Shown: positions 23,494 through 34,537, numbered from the stretch's first letter. The stretch is DNA of 64,000 nucleotides from Harmothoe impar (GCA_947462335.1 OX381713.1:23676381-23740380), one strand, 5' to 3'. The notes: generated from the letters alone by a model not told the origin. Numbers and translations: made by a program.

Positions 23494-24069
23494 TAGATGT
23501 GGCTGCAGATGGGTCAAAAGCGACCTGGCGACCTGGGCGGTTTTGGAGGCGACTTTCGAACTATTACAATAATAAAAGTGACCTGGCGACTTTTAGAGAA
23601 ATTTGACAGTACTTTAGGGGGTCCAAAAGAGCGACTTTGTGACCTGGGCCCCTTAATTTCGGCGACTTTCCGACCTCAGGAGGGGACCCCTCTGCACCCC
23701 CCTAGATTGCCAGGGCTGCATTCAAGCATAATGCCAGCACTATGCGAGTGCATGGACAAACGTTTTGTGTGAGTCACAATGAAACCATACTAAAGTTTTA
23801 GTCTTAAAATTTACTATGACATTCATGTGTAGTCTTAAGTATGTCTTAAAAAAATCATAAAAAGTTATTTAACTGGGGTTCTGCCAATACCAAATAAAGG
23901 GGAAAAGGAAAAGAATGGGGGTTGGGGGCATTTATATTAATACTTTCTGGTTGTAAGACTTCAGTATGATTGTGGTAAGACTCACTCAACACATTTGTCC
24001 GTGCACTCGCCTGAGCTAGGTTGGTCACAGATTAATGACAATCTACACTCGGGTAGTATTGGCAACATC
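23494..24069. other. No gene seen; GCGACCTGG-rich segment
   Basis: 23515-23680 repeats the words GCGACCTGG and GCGACTTT irregularly. The overlapping 91-codon ORF is explained by this. Confidence 0.4.
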
Positions 24070-24194
24070 CCAGGGCAACATGCATGCATGAACGCAGCTC
24101 TGGCGAGTACACTCGCCAAGGCTGCATTCATGCATCATTGTATGGGCATATTGGCCCATATAGCATTATTAAAGCACTATGCGGCCCTTAAAGA
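24070..24194. mobile_element. piggyBac-type MITE (family B), partial copy 3
   Basis: The right half is intact (GCACTATGCGGCCCTTAAAG), with the GCATTCATGCATCAT palindrome; the left terminus is missing. Confidence 0.65.
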
Positions 24195-25235
24195 GTAAGC
24201 CAAGTAGTCCCTAGTGAGATAATGCTGGTTAATGTGGTTCTAGGTGAGACCATCAGGTAGTACGCTGGGTGACATTTCCTTTATCCTGTTAGCTTTGTCA
24301 CACCACCTGGCACCTGTGTTGGCAACTCCACCAGGACAACTGTGTAGAGTCTGGGTCTATAGCGAATGTCTAAACCGGTGGCAATACCAACGTTACCTCC
24401 ATAAACAGATCCAAATAGGTTCCATAAATAAATCTTGGCAGTGGACATTTATGTTGTATGCATAATAGAGGCTTGATACTTCCTGCCCGCCTACATCCTT
24501 TGAACAACGTCTGTTTAATTTCACAAAACACTGTAGGCCTAGGCCTTGGCTTACAGATGGTATGGAAAAGCGGGAGATCCCTAAAACAACTATGATGGCC
24601 TAAGATGATTAGAACGGTTTGCATAGTCATCCCTCTTATAATTGGCCCTGGAAAGTGGAATTGCCCATAGGATACGATTTCCATTTTGAATTAAATGCCT
24701 TTGAGATACCCTAACACAAATGTCATTAATGATATAGACAGAGGTCCACGATAATCTGTCTGAGTGACAGGTTTCTTCACGAGTGGTGCATTGGATTGTA
24801 TCACACGAGGCGGTGATGTGATGCCATCCAAAGCACCATGAGAAACCAGGTGTTCAGACTGATTAGAGTAGATCTCTGTATTTATTTCATGTAATTCTTG
24901 ATTAATTTCATCAAAATATACATTTAAAGGTTGGGTTCATAGCTATTTTGGTGATGTCATCTTGGAGAAACAGTCCATGGAGAATGAGCATCAGTTTCTC
25001 CACGGGTGTGTGGAGAACAGCCATTCTAGTAGGCCCTACATAGTAACTTTGTTTCCCCACATGAAATAAAACTGAATGTGTTTGTTGATTGTCAATTGAA
25101 TTGATAGTTTACACTCCCTTACACAGTTGAAGGACTTTTTTTGGGAGGGGGGGGGGGCTGGTGAGAGACCCATTGGGTGTACTTGGGTTAAAGGTGCCGA
25201 CCTCTCACTGTGTTCTAAAGTGGTCAAAAATCTCC
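24195..25235. other. No gene seen
   Basis: GCTGGGTGACATTTCCTTTA at about 24262 recurs near 43133, so part of this is repeat. The 104-codon minus ORF (24370-24684) has no further support. Confidence 0.35.
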
Positions 25236-25307
25236 TTCCCAAACGGGGAATCGAACCCCGGCCGCCGCGGTGAAAGCGCGGAATCCTAACCACTAGACCA
25301 CCTGGGA
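25236..25307 (-). tRNA. tRNA-Glu (TTC)
   Basis: A complete minus-strand cloverleaf of 72 nt. The 5' acceptor strand TCCCAGG (25307-25301) pairs with TTTGGGA, followed by discriminator A. The A box TGGTCTAGTGGTTAGGA, the anticodon stem CCGCG/CGCGG around CTTTCAC (anticodon TTC) and the T arm CGGGGTTCGATTCCCCG are all well paired. It should decode GAA/GAG glutamate codons. No near copy lies in the window. Confidence 0.95.
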
Positions 25308-26280
25308 GATTATATTCCTCTGCAGGTGCGTTCTTACCTATACTGGGGGGCCATGCTCAAATATATAGTTAAGGTTTTCCAAATGAAGGTTTTATCTGAA
25401 TGCTCAACAACCTTTAAGGCAGCATTTACATGTAGCACTTAAATACAATAGGCTCTTTCGATGGATAGTTTTAGAACCAACACAGTCTTTGGCTGGTCGG
25501 CAGGTTCACAGGGATTCCTATAAATCTTCTGCCCATAGCGTCATCTACACCCCACCCATCTCCTCCCTAGGGATTACCTCCTAAATGTAAAACACCTCGC
25601 GGTCATAATTATTCGTTGAACGTTCCCTATAGACACTCCCATATAATCCGCTCCTCCTGGCAACAACACATAGTATAGAGAAAGGTTCACGAGTAAAGTT
25701 TCCCACTGAGAGTTATTTCACGAGGCAAACCCAAGTGAAATAACCCTCAGTGGGGAAATATACGAGTGCTCCTTTGTGTTTGGTTCATGCCTTTATTGAC
25801 AATGATAGTTACAATTACACTCACTTGATATTAAAAACCAATTTTATAATGTTTAAATCATCAATATTAATTATTTAAAAGGCCGTGAAATACAGGCTAT
25901 TTAACAGGGGGTGTGAAATACGGCCTCCCTTGGTTAAGTTTATTTGACTGCTGTATTCACCATGAAATAAAACCAGGTTCCAATACAGGCTTCCTTGCAG
26001 GTTCTGGTAGGCCTACAGGAGCATAGCCCATTGGCAGGATCATGATTCAGGATCTCACGTTATCTCACGTATCCTATCCAATCTTTTATTCATCCAGCAA
26101 CCTGACATTTAAGTTTCTAGATCAATCTGTGTCACTGGAAATAACCAGGCAAAAAGTACTTATCTGTTTGTTGCTGCAGGCTTCTTGTGCTGCTTATAGG
26201 CTTAGGCCTAGATAGTCATCACACATCAGGAAAGTGCATAATTATGGTAGGGGGCGGCACTGAAAATCCATAGGTTGAAA
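25308..26280. other. No gene seen
   Basis: Noncoding. Around 25468-25515 a short stretch (ACCAACACAGTCTTTGGCTG) recurs near 37395-37442. GTGAAATACAGGCTATT and GTGAAATACGGCC near 25885-25925 form a local repeat. Confidence 0.35.
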
Positions 26281-26561
26281 GGGTTAGTCAGTACTGACTA
26301 TCCTAGATTCGTCATAGGTGTCTTAGTCACAATCACAAAATTATATTCAAAAATGACTGAGGGGTCAGTCAGTAGTGGCTAACCTTTACTAGGTTCATCA
26401 TTGGTGTGTTGTATTTGTATACCACTAGTTGGTACCACCTGTGATGACCACTCAGTGGCTCCCCCTAGAAATTAAAAGACTAAAGTGGGCTGGTCACTAC
26501 TGACTAACCAAAATTAACTTACCTAGGTCGGTCGTATAGGGAGCCAAGAAATGACTAACTA
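26281..26561. repeat. Family E repeat, copy 2 left part
   Basis: Carries GTCAGTACTGACTA and GGTCGTATAGGGAGCCAAGA. It resumes at 27579 after the inserted family D element. Confidence 0.65.
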
Positions 26562-27576
26562 CACAGAGAGAAGAAACAGAGTCAAAAGGGAGTCCAGGCT
26601 TGCCTCCAGAATGACTCCCTTTTCTGACTCTCTTTTTGACTCTTTTTATGAAAGGAGTTGGTACCTGACTCCCTTAAAAGGGAGTCATGTGACTCCCCTA
26701 AGAGAGTCCAGGTTTTGCCTCCAAAATGACTCCCTTTTATGACTCCCTGCCACAAACAGAGTCCAGGTCCATGCTGCAACTCCCTTTAGAAAGGGAGTCT
26801 AGGCACAGGGAGTCATGGAACCTTGACTCCCTTTGTACATTGGTAGTTTCTATCCATTACCCCTCTACATATAACCATTCCATTAGCTGTCTCCTTAGCT
26901 GCTGTTTCTACATCATTTTGGTCTCACAATGTCTCACAAGGAGGGGGGATCTCAGAAAGATCCCTCAGTGCACATTAGTTATTATATAAAAGAACATCTG
27001 AGCTTTTCTGGATTTAACTTTCTCATGTTTCTACAAATTGGGTGTCTATACCTAATACATCATGCTTATGCTATAGGTTTAAGTTAACTACAATTATTTT
27101 ATGAAATCTAATTCTGACATTGAAATTTGATGCTACAATGATATACATGTATTAGCATAATTATAAATATCACAAATTATGTGGATCTAGAGATCTGAGC
27201 ATACAGAATAATACCATTTTAAGTATAGTGCTACCACCTAGCAGGCTTAATCATAACCAACTGACCTTGACTCTGATTATAAAGAGAGTCAGATAGCTTC
27301 TAAACATATGTGCTAGATGGCATTATGGTCTTTTTACAGTAGTGCCACCTAGTGTGTTCCCTATTTCTGTCTTGTATGCTTAATTCTGTGACTCCCTTGG
27401 GGAGTCCAGGCAACCATTTACTCACCTCAGCTGACCTGGACTCTGTTTGATCTAATTGAAAAGGAGTCAGGGCCATTACGAAGGGGAGTAAGACAGTGCG
27501 AAAAGTGAGCCAAAGGGGGCCTGGCTCTCTTTTTATAGCCTGGACTCCCTCTATGACTCGGATCATTCTCTCTGTG
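26562..27576. mobile_element. gactccc MITE (family D), 1.0 kb copy
   Basis: Ends CACAGAGAGAAGAAACAGAG and ATCATTCTCTCTGTG, with TA on both sides. It is nested inside family E, so the insertion boundary is clear. Both subterminal regions are arrays of GGGAGTC/GACTCCC words. The 85-codon ORFs inside come from these arrays. The middle 26830-27350 is AT-rich and noncoding. Confidence 0.8.
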
Positions 27577-27578
27577 TA

Positions 27579-27638
27579 GGTTAGGTACTAGTGACTGAGA
27601 GATTGGTCGTATAGGGAGCCTAGGAATATCAGTGTACT
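27579..27638. repeat. Family E repeat, copy 2 right part
   Basis: Continues with GGTTAGGTACTAGTGACTGA and ATTGGTCGTATAGGGAGCC, collinear with 18675-18725. Confidence 0.65.
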
Positions 27639-28149
27639 TGGTAAAATTATAACTCTAATTGACCTTACGAGGGGATTGTGATTCTGTGCCAGTTGCTGTG
27701 GAACATAAGTAAAATCAGTTTGTAGTCAAACAGCAGCTCTACTATTTTTCTGGTCTGAACTTTGAGATTAATCTCCTTTCAAATTAGTGACAGAGATACC
27801 CGGGTATTATGTTGCGAATTCCTAACCCAGAAGTCGGAATTGCAAGTTGGTTAGTATTAAGGCAAAGCAACTTACCAAGCTACAACTAAAGACATCATAA
27901 TGTTTGCATTAGAACGTTAGTTAGAACGTTTGTTTCACGTTAATAACGTTGACACTAATAACGTTACAGGCAGATATTATAGGCCTTGGGTTCTATGGGT
28001 ATTAGCCCAAACCATATAGAAATATTAATGAAATGACGTTTTAGATACGTCATATCCCGTAGAAACGTTTTGAAAACATTAGAAAAACGTTTTTATGTGA
28101 GCTAGATATACTGGAAACAGACCATATAGCAAGCAGGTACATCCCGAGG

Positions 28150-28375
28150 TACATGTCACACCCCAATCTCCCCTTCCCCACAACAGGAAGCTAACCTCCA
28201 GGCACCAGCAAACCTGCCACCGAGCCTAATGAAGTTTTCTGACAAACCGACTGGAGAGTTCCACTTCCTGTGTGAGCACGCAACCAGGCAGACAACAACT
28301 GATGGCGGCCATATTGATTTAGATGCTGTCTGGGACGCTAGGTCCATGTAATGGTAATGTCAAGGGCTGACTTAT
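28150..28375. repeat. Dispersed repeat, partner at 46525-46735
   Basis: Shared blocks: GTTTTCTGACAAACCGACTG, CACTTCCTGTGTG, GACAACAACTGATGGCGGCC and ATATTGATTT. The ORFs here are not conserved between the copies. Confidence 0.7.
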
Positions 28376-28544
28376 TGTGTTAGCAGTGAGTAGACTATAA
28401 TTTAAAAGCTATATACATGCACATTTAGTTGTATCCTGCAGTGCTCTAAGTTCTAGGTGTTGCTCTTCGCTCATACCAGTATGAAATAAATGTAAGCCCC
28501 ACTCAGTAGAGTATGTGGGTATCATTCTTAACTCGTTGGTGGTA

Positions 28545-28739
28545 CACAGAGTCAAAAGGGAGTCCAGTCTGCATCCAGAATGACTCCCCTCCCTATGGAG
28601 AGCCCTGGTCCTTGGGCGACTCCCTTAGGTGAGACAGAGTCACCTAAGACTCCATATAGTCAGCCAGGGCTTCCCTAAAGAGCAGAGACACTCTAGAGGC
28701 AACCTGGACTCCCTTTTGACTCTGTTTCTTTTCTCTGTG
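28545..28739. mobile_element. gactccc MITE (family D), 195 bp copy
   Basis: Starts CACAGAGTCAAAAGGGAGTC and ends TTTCTTTTCTCTGTG with TA on each side. Inner GGAGTC and GACTCC form a hairpin. The LINE reverse-transcriptase relic begins directly after its right TA. Confidence 0.8.
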
Positions 28740-28758
28740 TAGACACAGCGGCAGGACT

Positions 28759-29982
28759 ATGAATAATGATAATGTTACTCCCCTACCTAAAGCTGGAGAT
28801 TTAAATAATGTCTCAAATTTTCGACCAGTCAGCCAGCTTCCTGTACCTGGCAAGGTTCTCGAGCGTTTAATCCATTCTAGATTAATTGATCATCTTGAAT
28901 TAAATAATGTGTTGTTGAAGGAGCAGGGAGGCTATCGGAAGGCCTGTTCTACTATTGATACTATCAGTGTATTAACAAATGACATTTTGCGTGAGAGAAA
29001 TGTTGGAAGATACACCCTAGCAGCATTCATCGATATAAAAAAAGCTTTCGATTCTTTAAATTATGAAATTCTCCTAAAAAAATTAAAATTATATGGAATT
29101 ACCGGTAAAAATTTAAAACTAATTCAAAATTATTTTAATAATAGAACCCAAATAACCAAGGCGAATGGTGTGTCTTCCAACATAGCTAACATGACGTGTG
29201 GTGCCCCCCAAGGCAGTATACTCGGTCCTTTGTTCTTTCTAATATATGTGAATGACTTGAAAACACAAGTGGGAAATGTCAAATCACTTTTATATGCTGA
29301 CGACACTGTTTTATATGTTTCTGGTACTAATCTACGCGAGCTCGAGACCCATATGCAAACATCTTTAAACCACTTCATATCCTGGTCTTCTAAAAATAAA
29401 TTAACTTTAAATGAATCCAAAACTAAATTAATGCTCTTCACCTCAAATATAAAATACAAAACCCTCCCTCTAGAAATGATAAAAATAAAAGCCAATGAAG
29501 AAACTTTAAAATTTGTGACCTCTTATAAATACCTAGGCGTAACTCTTGATCATGAACTAAATTACAATAAGCACTTAAAAGAATTAAGAAAAAACCTTGC
29601 ATATCGGTCTCACCTGCTGGGTAGGTTAAAGTTTTTTGTGCCAACTGACATTTTACTTCTAATATACAAAACATACGCTTTACCCCTATTTGATTATGCT
29701 GATGTCCTTTATAGTACAGCCAATGTAGATTCTTTAAATCTGTTACAGGGGATACAAAATCGTTGTCTTAAATACTGTTTGAAAGTGCCAATTTTAACCT
29801 CTACTGAATATATCCACCAAGAGGCAAAAGTTCCAATGCTGGAACAGCGTAGGGAGTATCATGTAGAATTATATGGTTATAAAAGAGCTCACAAGACTGA
29901 GTTTACAGATGTTAGACCTAGGATAACGAGACACGCTGTTTCCCCCTTGTTGAAATACTCACTAATTCACACTGCTTCTTAG
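28759..29982 (+). CDS. LINE ORF2 reverse transcriptase fragment
   Basis: 407 residues of a non-LTR retrotransposon reverse transcriptase, the enzyme that copies element RNA into DNA at a nicked target. Visible motifs in order: FRPVSQLPVPGKVLERLI (residues 21-38), FIDIKKAFD with Asp92, GAPQGSILGPLFFLIYVNDL (148-167) and YADD (179-182, Asp181 and Asp182). All three catalytic aspartates are present. The C-terminal region has the R-C-L-K-Y and LEQRR features seen in jockey-superfamily (CR1/L2-like) LINEs. The N-terminal endonuclease is missing, so the ATG is only the first Met in the remaining frame. A TAG at 29980-29982 ends the ORF, yet the same frame continues for about 45 codons (WNALHHTIR...YFKKLRKIK) to 30121, so it looks like a recent nonsense mutation. 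Confidence 0.88.
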   Translation: MNNDNVTPLPKAGDLNNVSNFRPVSQLPVPGKVLERLIHSRLIDHLELNNVLLKEQGGYRKACSTIDTISVLTNDILRERNVGRYTLAAFIDIKKAFDSLNYEILLKKLKLYGITGKNLKLIQNYFNNRTQITKANGVSSNIANMTCGAPQGSILGPLFFLIYVNDLKTQVGNVKSLLYADDTVLYVSGTNLRELETHMQTSLNHFISWSSKNKLTLNESKTKLMLFTSNIKYKTLPLEMIKIKANEETLKFVTSYKYLGVTLDHELNYNKHLKELRKNLAYRSHLLGRLKFFVPTDILLLIYKTYALPLFDYADVLYSTANVDSLNLLQGIQNRCLKYCLKVPILTSTEYIHQEAKVPMLEQRREYHVELYGYKRAHKTEFTDVRPRITRHAVSPLLKYSLIHTAS

Positions 29983-30121
29983 GAAAGGAGTGTTGAAGTC
30001 CATGTGGCTCAAATATGGAATGCGCTTCACCATACAATCAGAGCATCAGAAAGTATATCGTATTTCAAGAAATTGAGGAAAATTAAATTAGAAAAAACTA
30101 TACCGGTAAACATTCGAATAT
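29983..30121 (+). pseudogene. C-terminal remnant of the LINE ORF2
   Basis: The same frame as the reverse-transcriptase ORF, after its in-frame TAG. It encodes an IWNAL segment then YFKKLRKIKLEK, the usual LINE ORF2 C-terminal pattern, and ends at a TAA. Confidence 0.7.
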
Positions 30122-31062
30122 AAAGTCTCACTTGCTTCGTTTTATTTTTTCACTCATAATATACAAGTGATTTTGTTGTCAGAATATTGCATACAAAACC
30201 CCTATATGTATACATCTATAACACTAAGGAAATATCTTCATCTAGATTTATTAATCTAAATATGCCGTGATATGAAACGCACAAGTGTACTGTCCTGTTT
30301 GTCCTGGTCATCTTGCTGAACAGGGATTTTTGAGGAAATAATATTTAAATGACTTTGTGCAACAAGGGTGACATTAAACATCTGCCATGCAGACTGTCAT
30401 CCTTATCTTTTATTGATCAAGTGCTCTTAATAATAGTCTTCCTCGAGGTACATTGTGCAACATAGAATACTAGGTTGAAATGTTAAAATACCGGTAGTTG
30501 ACGTCATTATTTTAGCATTCAATTGCTTAGACGGTCAGATACTTACATATATTCCACTTTGTCCTCGATGTAGTCGTTAATACCAAATGTGCTTTAATAG
30601 ATCAATAAAAGATCAATCAACCTCTCAATCAACCTCTCAATGAGACAATCTTTGAATAATTTTCTTAATTGCTGTATCATCCATCACAGTTTAAGTAGCT
30701 CTCCCAACGTCGGCTGTGAATTACAAGTTAATTTGATTATTTTCCCAGTGTACTGTTGGGTTATTTTGGTCTATTTTAAGTGCCCTTGTTGTTAGAAATG
30801 GAGCTTGATAAATATTGTTAACTCTCATTATAGAAGCTTCAAGTTCAAAAGGATTATATATGTACAGCAACATTTCATCAAATTTGCTAGGTTTATGAGA
30901 TTGTATGAGTTTTCAGCACATTTTCTTTAGGCGTGAGGTTGAGTCTAGGTAGGCATTTATCATTGGGATTAGTTGAATACACACAATGTCATTGTGATCA
31001 AGGGTGACACTCATTGAATTGTTCTTAGATTTTGCATTATGCCCGACGATAGCTTATCTGTC

Positions 31063-31202
31063 AATTAAGCGAGCAGCCGCATATTGCTCTGGTCGTCAGG
31101 ATGCATGAATGCACCATGCACATGCTGTAGTGACTCGCCAGTGCTGCATTTAGACATTATTACAACAATGGGCACAATGCATTTAAGCACCCTTAAAGGT
31201 CA
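31063..31202. mobile_element. piggyBac-type MITE (family B), degraded copy 4
   Basis: Contains GTCGTCAGGATGCATGAATG, TGACTCGCCAGTGCTGCATT and a right end AAGCACCCTTAAAGG. The terminal TTAA is not preserved. Confidence 0.6.
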
Positions 31203-31884
31203 AAGCCTTGAGGTATATAATGAGCATTACGTCGACCTAAAGCTAAAGGCACTAACTGTGGGTCTAAGCCTTAACACCATTGTATTTATTGGCTTATCCA
31301 TGATCCTAACGTCAATATTCTCTGAATGAGCAATATATATATACAGATATAGGATAGCATTAATATTGTAAATAGACAGCTCTATGTCCCTTCGATGGTG
31401 TGTATATGTGGTGCTAGCAATTTTATAGTGATACGAAATAGTGGCTAGTAAATCCCTATAGATCGCTAGCCCAACTCATATGAGATTACCATAAAAGGAT
31501 CGACTATGCTAATTAGCGGGAGTAGGGCAGGAGGAATGATTCAAGATGGCCAAAAACCTGGTTTCTTGCCAGCAGGTCCAAAGAGGGCAAGAAGACTTGA
31601 AGCATTGCCCAAACCCAGCTGCAGGTCAAGGTCAGGCCACGGTGGCGGTTTCTAGAGCCTTCCTGTGAAAGCTCAAGAACTATACTAGAGTAAATAGGAC
31701 CCCTGTTTTGTCCCTTGTCTAGTGTATACTGTCAGTAGTATTGTAAAATAGCCTAACGCAGCAGGTACAATGTCACTGCAACGAGAGTACATGTACATAG
31801 TAAGTGTCCTATACACACCAGGACTCCCACACTTAGAGGCGGAATAAATAGTCAAGGGTAAACTCACTTTCTGCACTCAATTCC
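31203..31884. other. No gene seen
   Basis: Noncoding, with no recognisable repeat. Confidence 0.35.
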
Positions 31885-32945
31885 AGGAGGAGCTGAGTCA
31901 GTTAGACAATAGGAATGATTTATCTAAATGTCACAGCAGTTATTTCCTTCCTAAATTAACCAGGCACCTGACTGACATTTATGTAGATTTGGTCAACCGC
32001 TGAAGGTAGCGTCCTGTGTTGTGGGGAAAAGGGGATAAGGTGATATCAGAGTATTGATCGAGGTGCTAGCATCAGATAGCTCCCATGGGGACAAAAGACA
32101 CATCGGCGTCGTTTTTAAAATAAAACATCCCACCAAGTCAGTATAACATTGCTGGTGAAGCTGTATCCTATGTGTGTGCGATATCAGTGGTTCATTACCT
32201 GGCCCTGTCTGAATCCAAATTGTAAATGTAGGGTACACATTTAACCATGGCATACTGCTAAAAGTGCTCTACCTGCACCACGGAAAAGTGAGCGCCATTG
32301 TCGCCGAAAAAACAGGCAGTGCCTGACTTTCAGGGGAGCCTGCTTTTGGAGTCAGTTAGACAATAGGAATGACTTATCTAAATGTCACAGCAGTTATTTC
32401 CTTCCTAAATTAACCAGGCACCTGACTTTCAGGTGAGCCTATACCCTATACCCTGCTTTTGGCGACAGTGACGCTCACTTTTCTGAGGGTGTGTTGTTCT
32501 CAAATCTCTCATCGGGGCTGCATCCACGAATCATGACGGCTTCGTGTCGGGTCCCACTCTCCCTCGGCCATGGACAAACCAAATTCTACTAAAAGGAGCT
32601 GATAAAGAGGGGGAGAGAAAACACACTTATTGTCTATCAACAAGGGCAGTAAGAATGTGTCCCCCAGGCCATTGACCTCAGTATTTGCTCAGTCAGCAAC
32701 ATTAACAGTGCCCTGGGGGCCATAAGTTCATAACTGGCCTGGATGTTAGACATGTCAATAATGTGTGTTCTGCCCTTGAATGCTCACTGGTTATTGCTTT
32801 ATATATGATAGCAATGTGTCAGCAGTCGTGTTCATAAAGCGTTATCTCTATCTTCCCCTTGCATGTTAGTATATGCGAGAGGTCACTGGCTGAGCTCAAA
32901 CACCTTGAACATGAGAAACACCTCGCTCTTCCCATTGTAGTGAAG
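31885..32945. repeat. Diverged duplicated segment (partner 8370-9170)
   Basis: See the partner entry. This copy is longer because a TIR element (32275-32492) and extra sequence lie inside it. Confidence 0.65.
32275..32492. mobile_element. TIR element carrying a copied 79-bp flank
   Basis: Inverted ends: GGAAAAGTGAGCGCCATTGT...GCC on the left and GGCGACAGTGACGCTCACTT on the right, with CTGACTTTCAGG and CAGG/CCTG motifs inside. Its core 32349-32427 is an almost perfect direct copy of 31895-31973. Confidence 0.6.
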
Positions 32946-33369
32946 TTAAAGCTCAAATCATACTCAAGGATAAAACATAGTTTAAACGTGCTCAAACTCC
33001 AGTATCTTTTAAACATGATCATAGTAATCTATTCGGAAATCACTAATACAATAAGCAACTGTTCTTTTCCATTTATTTGCTAAATGAGTTACTGCCACCA
33101 TCAAATATAGTTCAATTTGTAGTAGGCTATAGTCACGTGCATCCTCCACGCCAGGTCACAATTTATAGAACATTAAAATTTAACACTGATGCATGCCATG
33201 CGCATAATGTAGTATTATGTAGTCCTATATCATGAATTTCTCTCTCACATCGCTTGGCTATAGTTCTATATCACATTTCACCCTTCATATCCCCACTCTA
33301 TAAACCCTTGCCACATTGCACCAGCCGGGAAAACAATACTCTCACAGATTGCCAATAACCAACACATGC

Positions 33370-33480
33370 AGAAGACCGGAAGTGTAACAGATACCACGTG
33401 ACCTGATGTCAACACAGCTCATTGGCTGGTAGTGTCCTATCTGTCCATGGAACGTTAACCTGCTTCTTTCCGCCATGTTC
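33370..33480. promoter_or_regulatory. Promoter-like cluster (ETS, E-box, CCAAT)
   Basis: Within about 60 bp are ACCGGAAGTG (ETS/GABP type), CACGTGACC (E-box, USF type) and ATTGGCT (inverted CCAAT). A minus-strand ATGGCGG follows at 33476. This combination is typical of animal housekeeping promoters. No exon with a good donor could be attached on either strand. Confidence 0.3.
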
Positions 33481-33779
33481 CTGGTCAACATGATATTGTC
33501 AATTAATACATCATCAGCAGCAGCAGCAACATCATCAATACCATCATCATCATCATCGTCATAATTGATCATCATTATTACTATAGGCCTACACCGTATT
33601 TGTGAAGGGATCCATCTGCCATCCACACTGTATTACAAAAACTGTGGAGAAAGCTCAGTTGCTATCCCTCAGCCATTCTGGATAGGAAAATGTGCAAATA
33701 ATAGGCATTATACTCTTGATGCATTATTGGAAATTGATATAACTGGAGACCACATGTAGAGAGGCAATGGGTTATTGGT

Positions 33780-33935
33780 GGTCTGTTGGTATTGGTCCTT
33801 ATCACCTGGAGAATGGCCATGCAGATCAGACCGGCACATACCAACGCCTCGACAATCTAATTCCACTCTTCTCGCGGAACAGAACACAGCAGAACAAATC
33901 GATTCTGCCATTGCTTATTCCAACGCCTCCTCGCT
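33780..33935. repeat. Dispersed repeat, inverted partner 36424-36620
   Basis: Shared in inverted orientation: GATCAGAC(C)GGCA, ACGCCTCGACAATC(T)AATT and AACAGA(AC)ACAGC(A)AA(C)AAATCGAT. The two encoded peptides are also similar (SDRHIPTPRQSN and SDRHLPMARQSN), but this simply follows from the DNA match. Confidence 0.6.
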
Positions 33936-34340
33936 TGGTTCTCCTCACTCAGGTGCAAAGATATTTCAAGAGGCTTTTCCTGAGCAAGTGTATATGTGTA
34001 TTAGAAAGCAAAAGTGGTGTATCCTTTTTTAGCAAGTTTAAGCCTAAACTGCACTATGGGAATTAAGCCATGAAATGAGTCAGTATTAAAGTACCGTCTA
34101 GTGTCATGACTAGGTCACCCATGGCCGTTTTTTTTGTTTAGACTGACCTTTCACTATGATCATTGGTCTAGAATAGCCAACACGTCCTCGTTAAAAAAGC
34201 CACACAAAATTACCTGGCATTTCACCCTACAAGGACTAATTCCTATGAAAATGTCCATGTCCCTCACACATTTCCCTATAAGACTTGATCTATAAATAAC
34301 GCAATTTTTATAGAGTTATGCACAAATAAATAAAATACTA

Positions 34341-34537
34341 CATTGGCGGATACAGGGGGGTGGCCCGACGGGCCTTGGCCCCCCCCCCCAAAAAAAAATA
34401 TATATATATAAGTAAAATATTCTGTCCTAAAATGCATGATAAAACCATTTCAACTCTATACCGTCACGATTTTCTTGGGGGACATGCCATCTTGGGGTTT
34501 GGGCCCCCCCTTCTAGACAATCCTGGATCCGCCACTG
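34341..34537. mobile_element. hAT-like MITE (GGCGGATCCAGG termini)
   Basis: Termini CATTGGCGGATACAGG and CCTGGATCCGCCACTG match the widespread animal hAT-type end CAGTGGCGGATC(C)AGG, followed by the typical G/C run (GGGGGGTGGCCC and GGGCCCCCCC). TACTA flanks both sides (34336-34340 and 34538-34542). An 8-bp duplication would be expected for hAT; only 5 bp match now. 197 bp, noncoding. Confidence 0.75.

Larger units (their letters stand above)
28742..30645 (+). mobile_element. Non-LTR retrotransposon, 5' truncated
   Basis: It begins at the edge of the family D MITE, part way into the ORF2 reverse transcriptase, with no endonuclease domain. The ORF is 28759-29982. A post-stop remnant runs to 30121, and about 500 bp of AT-rich 3' UTR follows. 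A likely 3' end is a short tandem repeat built on ATCAACCTCTCA at about 30610-30645. The right boundary is inferred. Confidence 0.6.

Noticed and set aside
25036..25293. 85-codon minus ORF starting MVRIPRFHRGGRG
   Set aside because: It is a read-through of the tRNA-Glu gene and a G run.
33530..33565. TCA/GAT repeat giving poly-Asp and poly-Ser frames
   Set aside because: Short trinucleotide repeat, no gene evidence.
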